A stretch of 64,000 bases of DNA, taken from the NCBI RefSeq assembly GCF_900187135.1, contig NZ_LT906443.1, positions 2,046,001-2,110,000 of the forward strand. The letters run 5' to 3'. A model generated the notes under the pieces. It saw only the letters and a program-made list of their open reading frames with translations, made no database searches and was not told where the DNA came from. The stretch is from Corynebacterium ulcerans. Its GTDB lineage: Bacteria; Actinomycetota; Actinomycetes; Mycobacteriales; Mycobacteriaceae. Position numbers and translations under genes: made by a program. Shown here piece after piece: positions 17,688 to 25,855 of the stretch (positions are counted from its first letter, which is position 1; each line of letters opens with the position of its first letter).

Positions 17688-18947
17688 CTACTTCTTGGAT
17701 GCGTTCTGGATCGCAGCTCGCATGTCCTTGGTAGCGTCTTCTACACTCTTGTCACCCTTGAGCGCAGCATAGGCATTGTCTTGAATAGCCTTAGAAATAG
17801 CGGGGTAGAAGGGGCTGACTGGGCGAGGTGCAGCATTCTCCAAGGACTTCTTCAGTGCTGGGAGGTAAGGGTACTTGGCCACGAGAGCCTCATCATCGTA
17901 GATGGATGCGAGCACTGGTGGGAAAGAGTTATCAGCAAAGGACTTCTGGTTGTCCTCGTTCACGATGAACTTCATAAAGTCCAGAGCCGTAGCCTTGTTC
18001 TTGGAGTTCACGTTGATGCCGTTGTTGTAGCCACCCAAAGTGGAGACGCCCACGCCGTCTTTGCCAACGAGTGGGGAAACCTCAAACTTGCCCTTGACCG
18101 CAGAGGTGTTCTCAGCAGCATTGGTGTACATGTATGGCCAGTTGATGGCGTAAGCGGTTTCTCCTGCCACAAAGGCCAGGTTGGTTTCTTCTTCTGTAGC
18201 GGAGATGGAGTTCTTAGAGATAGATCCGTCTTTGTATCCGTCCACGAGCGCCTGAACGCCGGCCTTGGAGTCTTCAGAATCTACAGCGGGTGCGCCGGAA
18301 TTATCCAGGATGTGTCCGCCCCAGCCTTCGATGAAGCCTGCGGTGTTGACCGTGAGACCCTCGTACTGCTTGAGCTGCGTAGTGAGGCAATCTACGTGCT
18401 TGGCTTTTGCTGCTTCACAGCTAGCGGTGAGGTCTTTCCACGTGGCCGGTGCTTCTGGAACGATCTCGGTGTTACGGAACAACAGCTGGCCGTTAGTGTT
18501 TTGCGGCAGGGCATAGAGGGTTCCGTTATAGGTAGCCGAGTCGACAGTTGCTTTGAGCAGTCCGGAGGTGTCTACCTGGAGAGCATCTTTGAGCGGAGCC
18601 AGCCACTGGTTGGCGGCAAAGTCAGCAGTCCAGACAACGTCGAGTGCCATTACGTCATAATCAGAGTTGCCGGCCTGAAGCGACTGCACGAGGGTCTCAC
18701 GCTGATCATCGGCCTCGCCGGCGAGTTCCTTGAGCGTGACCTTTTCATCGGGGTGTGCGCTATTCCACTTCTCAATAATCGGAATAACTTTATCCGTGTC
18801 GTTTTTACCCATGGCAAAGGTGATGGGGCCGCGACCGTCAGTGTTCTGCGGTGCTGGCGCGGAGGAATCGGAGGAGCAGCCTGCGAGGGCTACGGAAGCA
18901 AAAAGCGCTGTGGCTGCAAGCGACGCGCCGGTCTTAGAGACGTTCAT
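17688..18947 (-). CDS. Sugar ABC importer substrate-binding lipoprotein (TusE/LpqY-like)
   Basis: A lipid-anchored solute-binding protein of about 419 residues (family 1 extracellular binding protein) that delivers a sugar to the adjacent permeases. The signal peptide runs to the lipobox LAGC. I chose the ATG at 18947, which has AAGGTGAT upstream and gives a normal signal peptide; a GTG 11 codons earlier is also open. The mature protein has the class features FAMGKNDTD, DVMALDVVWTADFAANQW and GGYNNGINVNSKNK. The chromosomal neighbourhood is that of the trehalose importer in C. glutamicum, so trehalose or a related disaccharide is the likely ligand. Confidence 0.88.
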   Translation of the reverse strand: MNVSKTGASLAATALFASVALAGCSSDSSAPAPQNTDGRGPITFAMGKNDTDKVIPIIEKWNSAHPDEKVTLKELAGEADDQRETLVQSLQAGNSDYDVMALDVVWTADFAANQWLAPLKDALQVDTSGLLKATVDSATYNGTLYALPQNTNGQLLFRNTEIVPEAPATWKDLTASCEAAKAKHVDCLTTQLKQYEGLTVNTAGFIEGWGGHILDNSGAPAVDSEDSKAGVQALVDGYKDGSISKNSISATEEETNLAFVAGETAYAINWPYMYTNAAENTSAVKGKFEVSPLVGKDGVGVSTLGGYNNGINVNSKNKATALDFMKFIVNEDNQKSFADNSFPPVLASIYDDEALVAKYPYLPALKKSLENAAPRPVSPFYPAISKAIQDNAYAALKGDKSVEDATKDMRAAIQNASKK

Positions 18948-19106
18948 CGAGAGGATCACCTTTCCGTTGAGTTCTCTCACTAAGGTAGTGATCCTCCGGT
19001 GGAAGTAAAGGACTTATGGCCCTTATCACCCCGTAAATAGGGTGCTAAATATGAATGAACCTCGTTATCAATCTCCGACTATTCACCCCATATGCGCGAG
19101 AAGGGT

Positions 19107-19784
19107 TTACGACAACCGGATTGTGGCCTTTTCGGCTCGCCCGATAGCGTCGAGACGCTGATCGCTAGCCACGCCCGTGACAACAACAGCCGATCCGACT
19201 GCCGCAAGCGGCGCTAGTACGGTGCGTTCCATTTCTGTCAAGGTAGTCCAACCAGTGCTCAGAGCGCGTGCGCCAGAGGTAATCGCGGCAAGGGCTTGCT
19301 TATCCACGCTCTCCTCAATCCTTGTGCCTGGCTCAAAGAATTGGTCACCGTAGAAGCGCACAGTCGGACCAAAATCGATCATTCCATCGGGAACTGTTCC
19401 TCCACATTCCACAACGCCGCGCCCAAAAGGATCTTGTGTGACAAGTACAACGTCTCCGGGGAATGCGGGGGAGGCGTCGATACGCTCGGAATCCATAAAC
19501 ACTACGGCACCCTGAGCTTGCTCGATGGGGCAAAACTCAACGTCGATTCCTGCTGCCATTGCACCTAAAACTATGGCTACGCATTGCCAGCTTGCGGGAA
19601 GATCGAGGCTGATAAGTGAGCCCTGCTCAAGGTCTAGTTCCTCACGCAGCATGTTTGCTACTTTCGCCGCCCAGTTATCCAACGTTTGAGCAGAGAAATC
19701 GAGCCGAGCCCCGGTCGATTCGTCGTAGACCGTCAGTCGTGGGGTAGCGGGGTCTGAGGAGAGTATGGTGCGCAGAAGTTCCAT
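19107..19784 (-). CDS. TIGR03089-type protein (AMP-ligase-like N-terminal fragment family)
   Basis: A 225-residue protein resembling the start of acyl-/AMP-ligase enzymes (LDFSAQTLDNWAAKVANML, then LISLDLPASWQCVAIVLGAMAAGIDVEF) but far too short to be a full adenylating enzyme and without the usual P-loop-like AMP motif. This matches a small actinobacterial family of unknown function that I recall as TIGR03089. It follows the LCP gene in the same direction but a strong terminator separates them. Confidence 0.75.
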   Translation of the reverse strand: MELLRTILSSDPATPRLTVYDESTGARLDFSAQTLDNWAAKVANMLREELDLEQGSLISLDLPASWQCVAIVLGAMAAGIDVEFCPIEQAQGAVVFMDSERIDASPAFPGDVVLVTQDPFGRGVVECGGTVPDGMIDFGPTVRFYGDQFFEPGTRIEESVDKQALAAITSGARALSTGWTTLTEMERTVLAPLAAVGSAVVVTGVASDQRLDAIGRAEKATIRLS

Positions 19785-19829
19785 GAGAATCCATCGTAGG
19801 GGAAATAAGAATTTGCTGTGCGTGGAAAA

Positions 19830-19873
19830 GGGCTGAGGGCATCGACAAGCGGAAAAGTCGATGCCCTCAGCCC
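19830..19873 (-). terminator. Rho-independent terminator of the LCP gene
   Basis: A perfect 17-bp stem: 19830-19846 (GGGCTGAGGGCATCGAC) pairs with 19857-19873 around a 10-nt loop. On the minus strand it is followed by TTTTCC. It begins 23 bp after the stop of the LCP gene. Confidence 0.85.
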
Positions 19874-19895
19874 ATAGGAAATTACAGAGTGATTG

Positions 19896-21464
19896 CTAGT
19901 TGACGCATCGCGGTCCGTTTCCGCCGGCATCAATTTCTGGGGAGACTATTGCTTGTCCTTCATCTGCTCCAGGTTGCCCCACCACAGAGGTTGTCGTTGA
20001 CGTGCTGGTTGTAGATTCGGCGCTCTTTGGCCCCGCATAATCACCGGCCGCAACTACCACGTAGGAATGCGGATCGAGTCCGTCATGTTGTACGACCGGA
20101 ATGCCTCCGAGTTCCTGGGAAAGGTGCTTGGCATCGTCAGACTCCGGGTCTGCGGTCAAGATTTGGCTATGAGAATACAAGCCTTCGGGTGCATTGCCGG
20201 TTTCTGCGATGGTGTAGCCCTTGGTCTTTAGATGCCCTGCTACCTCGGCGGCGAGTCCCGACGTAGTGGTGGCGTTAAGAACATCCACGGTGGTGTTGGG
20301 GTGCACCGTATGATCGCTGGATTCAGAAGGAGTCTCGCTGGAGGGCTCTTCTTTTGGTCCGCCATTCAGTAGCTGGTCAAAGAACTTATGTACCTGCTGT
20401 ACATCCACAGTAACAACGGATTCGCCGTAGTCTCCGGTGCCATCGATCGAGGTAACCGGGATGGTATTGAATCGGACGTTGCCGCCGGCAAGATTTTGCA
20501 GTTGGTTGGCAAAGCTCATCACGTCCCAGTTTTGGTCGATAACAACGGAACGCTCCACAGCTTTACCCATGTCTGATAGCTTCTGCGGGTTGGTCAGGGT
20601 TCCAGACGACAGCACCTTGTTGACCAAGGAGGCCATAAACGCTTGCTGACGAACAATGCGGTCGAGATCGCCACGAGGAAGGCCATGCCGCTGGCGCACA
20701 AAGGCAAGTGCCTGTCCGCCTTTAAGCGTTTGGCGTCCGGCTCCGAAATCAGCGCCGGAGTACTCGTCTTTGACGCTATCGTTCAGACAGACTTCGACAC
20801 CGCCCACAGCTTCTGTCAAAAGAACAAAGCCTAGGAGGCCAACCTCTGCGTAGTGATCGACAGTAATTCCGGTGAGGTCGGATACCGCGCCGATGAGAGC
20901 CTGACGTCCGGCTTGCTTAGAACGCTCATCGAGAGTCTTTTGATCGCTGATTCCCTCAGACAGAAGCTTGGTTGCTTCCTTATCTTTATAGTTTTTGTAC
21001 ACGCCGTTGATTTTGAGATTTCCCAAGTTATTGTCGTGCACATACGTATCGCGAGGAATGGAGATGGCGGTTGCCGAAGAACCGTCGTTAGGGATACGAA
21101 TCACCATGATGGTGTCAGTATTATCGTTTTCCTCATCACCTGCGTGCAGTAGTTCAATCTCCTGCGGGCTAAGTGGATTGCCCTGGGCGTCGGTACGCGA
21201 ATCGGAGCCTACGAGGAGGATATCGGTTGCGCCGTCGGCAGCTTCCTTCATTCCCTTGTCGCCTCCTAGGGAAAGATTGCCGGCAGAAGCAACAGTGTTA
21301 CCTAGTTTTCCAATGGTGAAGTAACCGGCGCCAGATATGACCAGCACTATCGACGAGATCAACGCGAGGAAGATCTTAACGGGCCTAGGGCCCATTTGTT
21401 TGGTATCGGGCATCGCTGATGGCGGCGCCTGAATGTCGCGGTTACGACGGTATTTGTCGGTCAT
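19896..21464 (-). CDS. LytR-CpsA-Psr (LCP) family cell-wall ligase
   Basis: A 522-residue membrane-anchored enzyme that probably attaches arabinogalactan from a lipid-linked carrier to peptidoglycan. One transmembrane segment (about residues 28-50) precedes the LCP domain, with DILLVGSDSRTDAQG, MVIRIPNDGSSATAISIPRDT and FVRQRHGLPRGDLDRIVRQQ (Arg and Asp for pyrophosphate and metal). A C-terminal LytR_C domain (TTVDVLNATTTSGLAAEVAG) follows a Ser/Pro linker. It is divergent from a rhamnosyltransferase gene needed for the same arabinogalactan linker, as at the lcpA-wbbL locus of C. glutamicum. Confidence 0.93.
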   Translation of the reverse strand: MTDKYRRNRDIQAPPSAMPDTKQMGPRPVKIFLALISSIVLVISGAGYFTIGKLGNTVASAGNLSLGGDKGMKEAADGATDILLVGSDSRTDAQGNPLSPQEIELLHAGDEENDNTDTIMVIRIPNDGSSATAISIPRDTYVHDNNLGNLKINGVYKNYKDKEATKLLSEGISDQKTLDERSKQAGRQALIGAVSDLTGITVDHYAEVGLLGFVLLTEAVGGVEVCLNDSVKDEYSGADFGAGRQTLKGGQALAFVRQRHGLPRGDLDRIVRQQAFMASLVNKVLSSGTLTNPQKLSDMGKAVERSVVIDQNWDVMSFANQLQNLAGGNVRFNTIPVTSIDGTGDYGESVVTVDVQQVHKFFDQLLNGGPKEEPSSETPSESSDHTVHPNTTVDVLNATTTSGLAAEVAGHLKTKGYTIAETGNAPEGLYSHSQILTADPESDDAKHLSQELGGIPVVQHDGLDPHSYVVVAAGDYAGPKSAESTTSTSTTTSVVGQPGADEGQAIVSPEIDAGGNGPRCVN

Positions 21465-21581
21465 ATTTGTTGGATCTCCATGAAGAAAGGAGTAGAAACA
21501 GGTAAAAGTCTAGGTGAAGTAGGGCTAAAAGCCGTAGTTTTTCTGCGAAATTGTTTTTATTGTGTGTTCGGATTCCCAACG

Positions 21582-22532
21582 ATGAATAAAAGCGTGGCAG
21601 ATCTCGATTCCCGGATACGCCCGACTAAGCTCAAGCGGGTGACTACAACAGATGCCAAGCCGATAGCCGTGATTACGGTTACTTTCTCTCCCGGCGATCA
21701 CCTTGCAGCCTTCCTAGATTCTGTACGCGAAGCGACCGTGCGGGGTGCGTATACCGTCCTCGCGGACAACGGATCCACAGATGGAACCCCTCAGGCTGCT
21801 GCGAAAGAACGGGACGGCGTGGAGTTTTTTGCTACCGGCGGCAACATCGGCTACGGCTCTGCAATCAACGCGGCGGCTCGTCACCTCAAAGACAAACGAG
21901 CACACGGTGACATAGAGCCGGAGTTCTTCGTGTTGGCCAATCCCGATGTTGTCTTTGATAAAGGCTCAATCGACGTCATGCTTGAATGCGCGCAGCGTTG
22001 GCCGCATGCTGCTGCCATTGGTCCCTACATTCGGCAAAGTGATGGGTCTGCATATCCCTCGGCGCGTGCTATTCCTACGCTAAGCAACGGCATTGGCCAT
22101 GCGCTATTTGGTGCGATATGGCCTAATAATCCCTGGACAAAGGCGTATAAGGACGATGCTGACATGTCCACTGAGCGCACCGCCGGGTGGCTGTCGGGCT
22201 CGTGTTTGTTGGTTCGATGGGATGCTTTTGACGCCATAGGTGGCTTTGACGAGCGTTACTTTATGTATATGGAAGATGTAGATCTGGGTGACCGGTTTGG
22301 CCGCGCAGGTTTTGAGAATGTCTTTTGTCCTTCTTCTTTTATCACTCATGCCGTGGGCCATGCGGCGGGAAAGCATCCGGAAAAGATGCTCCCTGCGCAT
22401 CACGAGTCAGCGTATCGATTCCAAGCAGATCGTCATCCCCATGCCTGGCAGTTGCCCATACGTGTTGTTTTAAAACTGGGACTCCGAGCTCGTGCTTTTG
22501 TGGCAGTAGCGACGGCGAAAGTGAAAAAGTAA
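21582..22532 (+). CDS. wbbL: Family 2 glycosyltransferase, WbbL-type rhamnosyltransferase
   Basis: A cytoplasmic GT2 enzyme of about 316 residues expected to transfer rhamnose from dTDP-rhamnose to GlcNAc-PP-decaprenol, building the linker between arabinogalactan and peptidoglycan. The GT-A fold shows AVITVTFSPGDHL, the DNGSTDGT nucleotide loop, NPDV metal-binding region, GGFDERYFMYMEDVDLGDR acceptor site and a C-terminal HAVGHAAG. An upstream open stretch from 21480 lacks plausibility; the ATG at 21582 gives a standard length, though its ribosome site is weak. It is divergent from the LCP gene and upstream of the mannose-1-phosphate guanylyltransferase gene. Confidence 0.87.
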   Translation: MNKSVADLDSRIRPTKLKRVTTTDAKPIAVITVTFSPGDHLAAFLDSVREATVRGAYTVLADNGSTDGTPQAAAKERDGVEFFATGGNIGYGSAINAAARHLKDKRAHGDIEPEFFVLANPDVVFDKGSIDVMLECAQRWPHAAAIGPYIRQSDGSAYPSARAIPTLSNGIGHALFGAIWPNNPWTKAYKDDADMSTERTAGWLSGSCLLVRWDAFDAIGGFDERYFMYMEDVDLGDRFGRAGFENVFCPSSFITHAVGHAAGKHPEKMLPAHHESAYRFQADRHPHAWQLPIRVVLKLGLRARAFVAVATAKVKK

Positions 22533-22706
22533 CGCCTGGATCGGGAGGCAAGGACCGCGCTTCCGTATGTGTGATAGCGGGTCGTGTCGCTGGACATTCT
22601 GTGTGGAACCATAAACTTCAGGTTCTGTCAGGGTAGTCTGATTGAGTCAATCCGGAGGTGCACGTCTAGGCGTGCGTGACAAGCAAGAAAAGTAAGGACA
22701 TCAAAA

Positions 22707-23795
22707 ATGACCACAACGACGCTGCGCGGTAACACAGATGCCGTGATCCTGGTTGGTGGCAAAGGCACGCGCCTTCGTCCGCTGACGGTGTCGACTCCGA
22801 AGCCGATGCTGCCGACTGCGGGTGTGCCGTTCTTATCGCACCTCCTTGCACGAATTAAGGCTGCCGGAATTAAGCACGTCGTGCTAGGCACATCTTTCAA
22901 AGCAGAGGTCTTTGAAGAGTACTTTGGCAACGGCGAAGACTTGGGCCTGGAGATCGAATACGTTGTTGAGGATAAACCGCTAGGTACTGGTGGTGGTATC
23001 CGGAACGTTTATGAAAAACTTCGTGCAGATACCGTCATGGTGTTCAACGGAGACGTGCTTGGCGGCACAGATCTGGGCGGAATTCTCGATGCGCATCATG
23101 AGAAACAGGCCGATCTGACCATGCACCTCGTTCGAGTCCCTGATCCACGGGCTTTCGGATGCGTTCCTACTGACGCTGAGGGACGTGTTTCAGCATTCTT
23201 GGAAAAGACGGAAGATCCTCCTACAGATCAGATCAACGCCGGCTGCTATGTTTTCCGCCGCGAGCTGATTGAGTCGATTCCCGCTGACCGTGTGGTGTCC
23301 GTTGAGCGTGAGACTTTTCCCAAGCTGCTGGAAGAGGGCCGTCGCGTCTTCGGATATGTGGATAATGCATACTGGCGCGATATGGGGACACCTGCGGACT
23401 TTGTTCGCGGTTCTTCCGATTTGGTTCGTGGCATTGCGCCGTCGCCGTTGCTTGAAGGACGCACAGGTGAATCGCTTATCGACGAGTCCGCCGGTGTGAA
23501 AGATGGCGCGCTCTTGCTGGGCGGCACTGTTATCGGCCGGGGTACGGAAATCGGTGCCGGTTGCCGTCTCGACGACACCGTGGTTTTTGATGGGGTGACC
23601 ATTGAACCAGGGGCAGTCATTGAAGACTCCATCATCGCCCATGGTGTTCGCATTGGTGCTAACGCTCGAATCAAGGGCTGCGTTATTGGTGAAGGCGCTC
23701 AGATCGGTGCACGCTGCGAGCTTTTGAACGGGCTACGAGTATGGCCAGGAGTTGAGATTCCCACCGCTGGAATCCGCTTCAGCTCTGACGCCTAG
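22707..23795 (+). CDS. Mannose-1-phosphate guanylyltransferase (GDP-mannose pyrophosphorylase)
   Basis: A 362-residue nucleotidyltransferase with the N-terminal sugar-nucleotide motif VGGKGTRLRPLTVSTPKPML, VFNGDVLGG for the metal Asp, and a left-handed beta-helix with hexapeptide repeats in the last third (GAVIEDSIIAHGVRIGANAR). With phosphomannomutase and mannose-6-phosphate isomerase nearby it would make GDP-mannose for phosphatidylinositol mannosides, lipomannan and lipoarabinomannan. In C. glutamicum the equivalent gene carries the name rmlA2; because of that naming conflict I leave the symbol blank. Confidence 0.9.
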   Translation: MTTTTLRGNTDAVILVGGKGTRLRPLTVSTPKPMLPTAGVPFLSHLLARIKAAGIKHVVLGTSFKAEVFEEYFGNGEDLGLEIEYVVEDKPLGTGGGIRNVYEKLRADTVMVFNGDVLGGTDLGGILDAHHEKQADLTMHLVRVPDPRAFGCVPTDAEGRVSAFLEKTEDPPTDQINAGCYVFRRELIESIPADRVVSVERETFPKLLEEGRRVFGYVDNAYWRDMGTPADFVRGSSDLVRGIAPSPLLEGRTGESLIDESAGVKDGALLLGGTVIGRGTEIGAGCRLDDTVVFDGVTIEPGAVIEDSIIAHGVRIGANARIKGCVIGEGAQIGARCELLNGLRVWPGVEIPTAGIRFSSDA

Positions 23796-24326
23796 AAAAA
23801 TGTGTCGACCATCTCAATTTTAGTAGCGTGTGTTTGTACCCTTGAGGACATTTTGCTGCTAAAAAAATAGAGTGGTTGAATAAAAGTCGGAAGGTCTTTC
23901 GGAGGGTTCTCAAAGTACGTGTGAAAGTTCTTTAGCGTGCGATAGCACGAGAGAATTTGATAGGTGTAGCGACACGCTGGTTGCTACGTGGTCAGTAGTG
24001 ACTCTGGGTCAGGGATACTAGATCTAGTACCCCTGACGTCCGCCCCCGAGAAATATGTTGTGTGAAAGATGTGACTCGTGAAGTTTGCGAGCTGGGGAAA
24101 TGCATTTTTTTCAAGGGGAAATCCACTCTCAGGTTGACGGCATCTTGTGTTGGAGTGTTGAATTTCAAGTATGTAATTCGCTGCATAGTCTTCTTATATG
24201 GCTTTACATATCCCGCTAATCCTGCGTGAGTGTGCTGTGTATCTATGTGGCGTGTTGTGGGCTGACGTGGTTTCCCTTCGCGTAAGAGCTCGCATATGAG
24301 AACATCAACGAGGAGAGGAGGGTGGC
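23796..24326. other. Long gene-free region upstream of the WhiB-family gene
   Basis: About 530 bp, AT-rich, with no credible gene on either strand. It must hold the promoter(s) of the whiB2-type gene at 24327. The length suggests regulated or multiple promoters, common for WhiB2/WhmD genes. No repeat or clear hairpin with a regulator consensus was recognised. Confidence 0.5.
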
Positions 24327-24626
24327 GTGGAAGATATGGCCAGTAACGCCGCGCCTCGGACTCGCACACCCCTAGAGCTGACGCTAGATGACCTGTTTGG
24401 TGCAGTTGAACAGGAGTGGCAAGAGCAGGCCCTGTGCGCCCAGACAGATCCGGAAGCTTTCTTCCCTGAGAAGGGTGGATCTACCCGTGAGGCAAAGCGC
24501 ATCTGTCAAGCATGTGCTGTGCGTGATGAGTGCCTAGAATATGCGCTAGAGCATGATGAACGTTTTGGTATCTGGGGCGGTCTTTCTGAGCGTGAGCGCC
24601 GGAGACTCAAACGGGATATTGGTTAA
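24327..24626 (+). CDS. whcD: WhiB-family regulator (WhiB2/WhcD type)
   Basis: A 99-residue iron-sulfur transcription factor. Four cysteines, C37, C60, C63 and C69, have the WhiB spacing C-x22-C-x2-C-x5-C; the GIWGG turn and the basic tail ERRRLKRDIG follow. The GTG start has a strong GGAGAGGAGGG site seven bases upstream. WhiB2/WhmD members bind a [4Fe-4S] cluster and act in cell division and septation in mycobacteria and Streptomyces. The neighbours (metallopeptidase-like, DUF3499, phosphomannomutase) are those of whiB2 in Mycobacterium, supporting the subtype. Confidence 0.92.
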   Translation: MEDMASNAAPRTRTPLELTLDDLFGAVEQEWQEQALCAQTDPEAFFPEKGGSTREAKRICQACAVRDECLEYALEHDERFGIWGGLSERERRRLKRDIG

Positions 24627-24640
24627 GACTTTGTAATATG

Positions 24641-24675
24641 AAGGACCTACTAGGTGCGATGCCTGGGCGGTCCTT
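24641..24675 (+). terminator. Terminator of the whcD gene
   Basis: AAGGACC (24641-24647) pairs with GGTCCTT (24669-24675), with TATTTGTG following. It lies 15 bp after the stop codon. Confidence 0.6.
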
Positions 24676-24775
24676 TATTTGTGTCTGTATGGAGGGGCAA
24701 CGGGAGACCTTCTGACTATGGGGTAGTGCCATAGCGCGAGTTCTGCACCGTCACTGGTAATGCCTTACGGCGGTT

Positions 24776-25231
24776 TTACCACTGAAAATCTGGGTCGATA
24801 TCCGTGGGGGACACGTTGAGATAATTGGCTACGAGGGAAGTGAGAACCATGGTAAGCAGCTCTTGGCGCTCTTGCGCTGAGTTGGTTCGTTGCTCTATCG
24901 GCATGCGGAAAAGGACGATTCGAGCGCGGGTGGGACTCCCTAAGTGATCTATTCCTGCTGGAATGACGCGGCCTAGTGGGACAGGTCCGTCGGCAGCGAC
25001 TTCGTCCGGCAATAACGCGGCATTGGCATTGAGTCGCATGCGCGGAACCGTGTCTACGGCAATGTCTAGATGTGCAAGTTGTTGGGCAAAACTTTGCTGG
25101 ATGGGCGCATATGCCTCAAGCACTGCGGCGTCGAAAAGCGAACGCCGTGAACGGTAGCGCGGAACGGCCGTGGGGAACGCGGGGCCTCGTAGCCCTCTGC
25201 CGTGGCGATCTCGATTCAGGCGGTAATCCAT
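24776..25231 (-). CDS. Metallopeptidase-like family protein (Rv3259 type)
   Basis: A 151-residue protein that I place in the small actinobacterial family annotated as metallopeptidase-like (Rv3259 in M. tuberculosis), by sequence character and its position between whiB2 and the DUF3499 gene. An Arg-rich N-terminus precedes a helix pair. The region that would carry HExxH in true zincins reads VLTSLVANYLNVSPTDIDPD here, without His or Glu, so peptidase activity is not supported. Function unknown. It is divergent from the DUF3499 gene. Confidence 0.68.
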   Translation of the reverse strand: MDYRLNRDRHGRGLRGPAFPTAVPRYRSRRSLFDAAVLEAYAPIQQSFAQQLAHLDIAVDTVPRMRLNANAALLPDEVAADGPVPLGRVIPAGIDHLGSPTRARIVLFRMPIEQRTNSAQERQELLTMVLTSLVANYLNVSPTDIDPDFQW

Positions 25232-25324
25232 GCTGATAACACTAAAACTAAGAACGCTATAGGTTGGGAGAACGCGCCGAAGTCCCCCTGGGCTACCTAA
25301 ACCTCAACTAGGAGTCTAGACTTT

Positions 25325-25726
25325 ATGGACGTGAATCAGTTTCGTCGTTGTTCTCGCCCCGGTTGCGGTAAGCCTGCCGTAGCTACGTTGACTTACGCGT
25401 ACGCACATTCAACCGCTGTGGTTGGTCCTTTGGCCCCTAACAGTGATCCGCATAGCTGGGATCTGTGTGAATTCCACGCGTCCAAGATTACAGCTCCGCT
25501 GGGATGGGAGTTGCTGCGCGTCGATGCGGTTGACGACGATGATGAGGACCTCACAGCACTTGCAGAGGCGGTACGGGAAGCCGGCAGAACTACTAGTGGA
25601 CTAATCGATTCCAATCAAGATTTTGGAGTTAATCACCCTGTTCACCGTGCGCAACGCAAGCAGGTGTCAAAGAACACTAGGCGTGGTCACCTTTCGGTTG
25701 TTCCTGACCCGGAGGATGATTACTAA
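25325..25726 (+). CDS. DUF3499 family protein
   Basis: A 133-residue actinobacterial protein of unknown role. The N-terminal half has two potential metal-binding pairs (RRCSRPGCGKPA, then DLCEFHASKITAP), which look like a small zinc ribbon, followed by an acidic segment (DDDDEDL) and a basic tail. This matches DUF3499 (Rv3258c type), which always sits between whiB2 and the phosphomannomutase gene in mycolate-making actinobacteria, as here. Confidence 0.85.
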   Translation: MDVNQFRRCSRPGCGKPAVATLTYAYAHSTAVVGPLAPNSDPHSWDLCEFHASKITAPLGWELLRVDAVDDDDEDLTALAEAVREAGRTTSGLIDSNQDFGVNHPVHRAQRKQVSKNTRRGHLSVVPDPEDDY

Positions 25727-25855
25727 GGCTCATTGTCGGCTGCGCGGCAGCGCGCACAACGCGTTATCCACCGCCACACTGCTGGCGATGGGAAGAATCA
25801 GAGTACAATCTCTTCGGAGTACTTTTGTTCATCCCTGAAAGGTGGGATTTGGTAG

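Noticed and set aside
17655..18983. 442-codon plus-strand frame across the sugar-binding lipoprotein gene
   Set aside because: It is a shadow of the real minus-strand gene, which has a signal peptide, a lipobox and family motifs.
23992..24369. 125-codon minus-strand frame overlapping the start of whcD
   Set aside because: It overlaps a well-supported WhiB gene, has no ribosome site and a composition unlike the neighbours.
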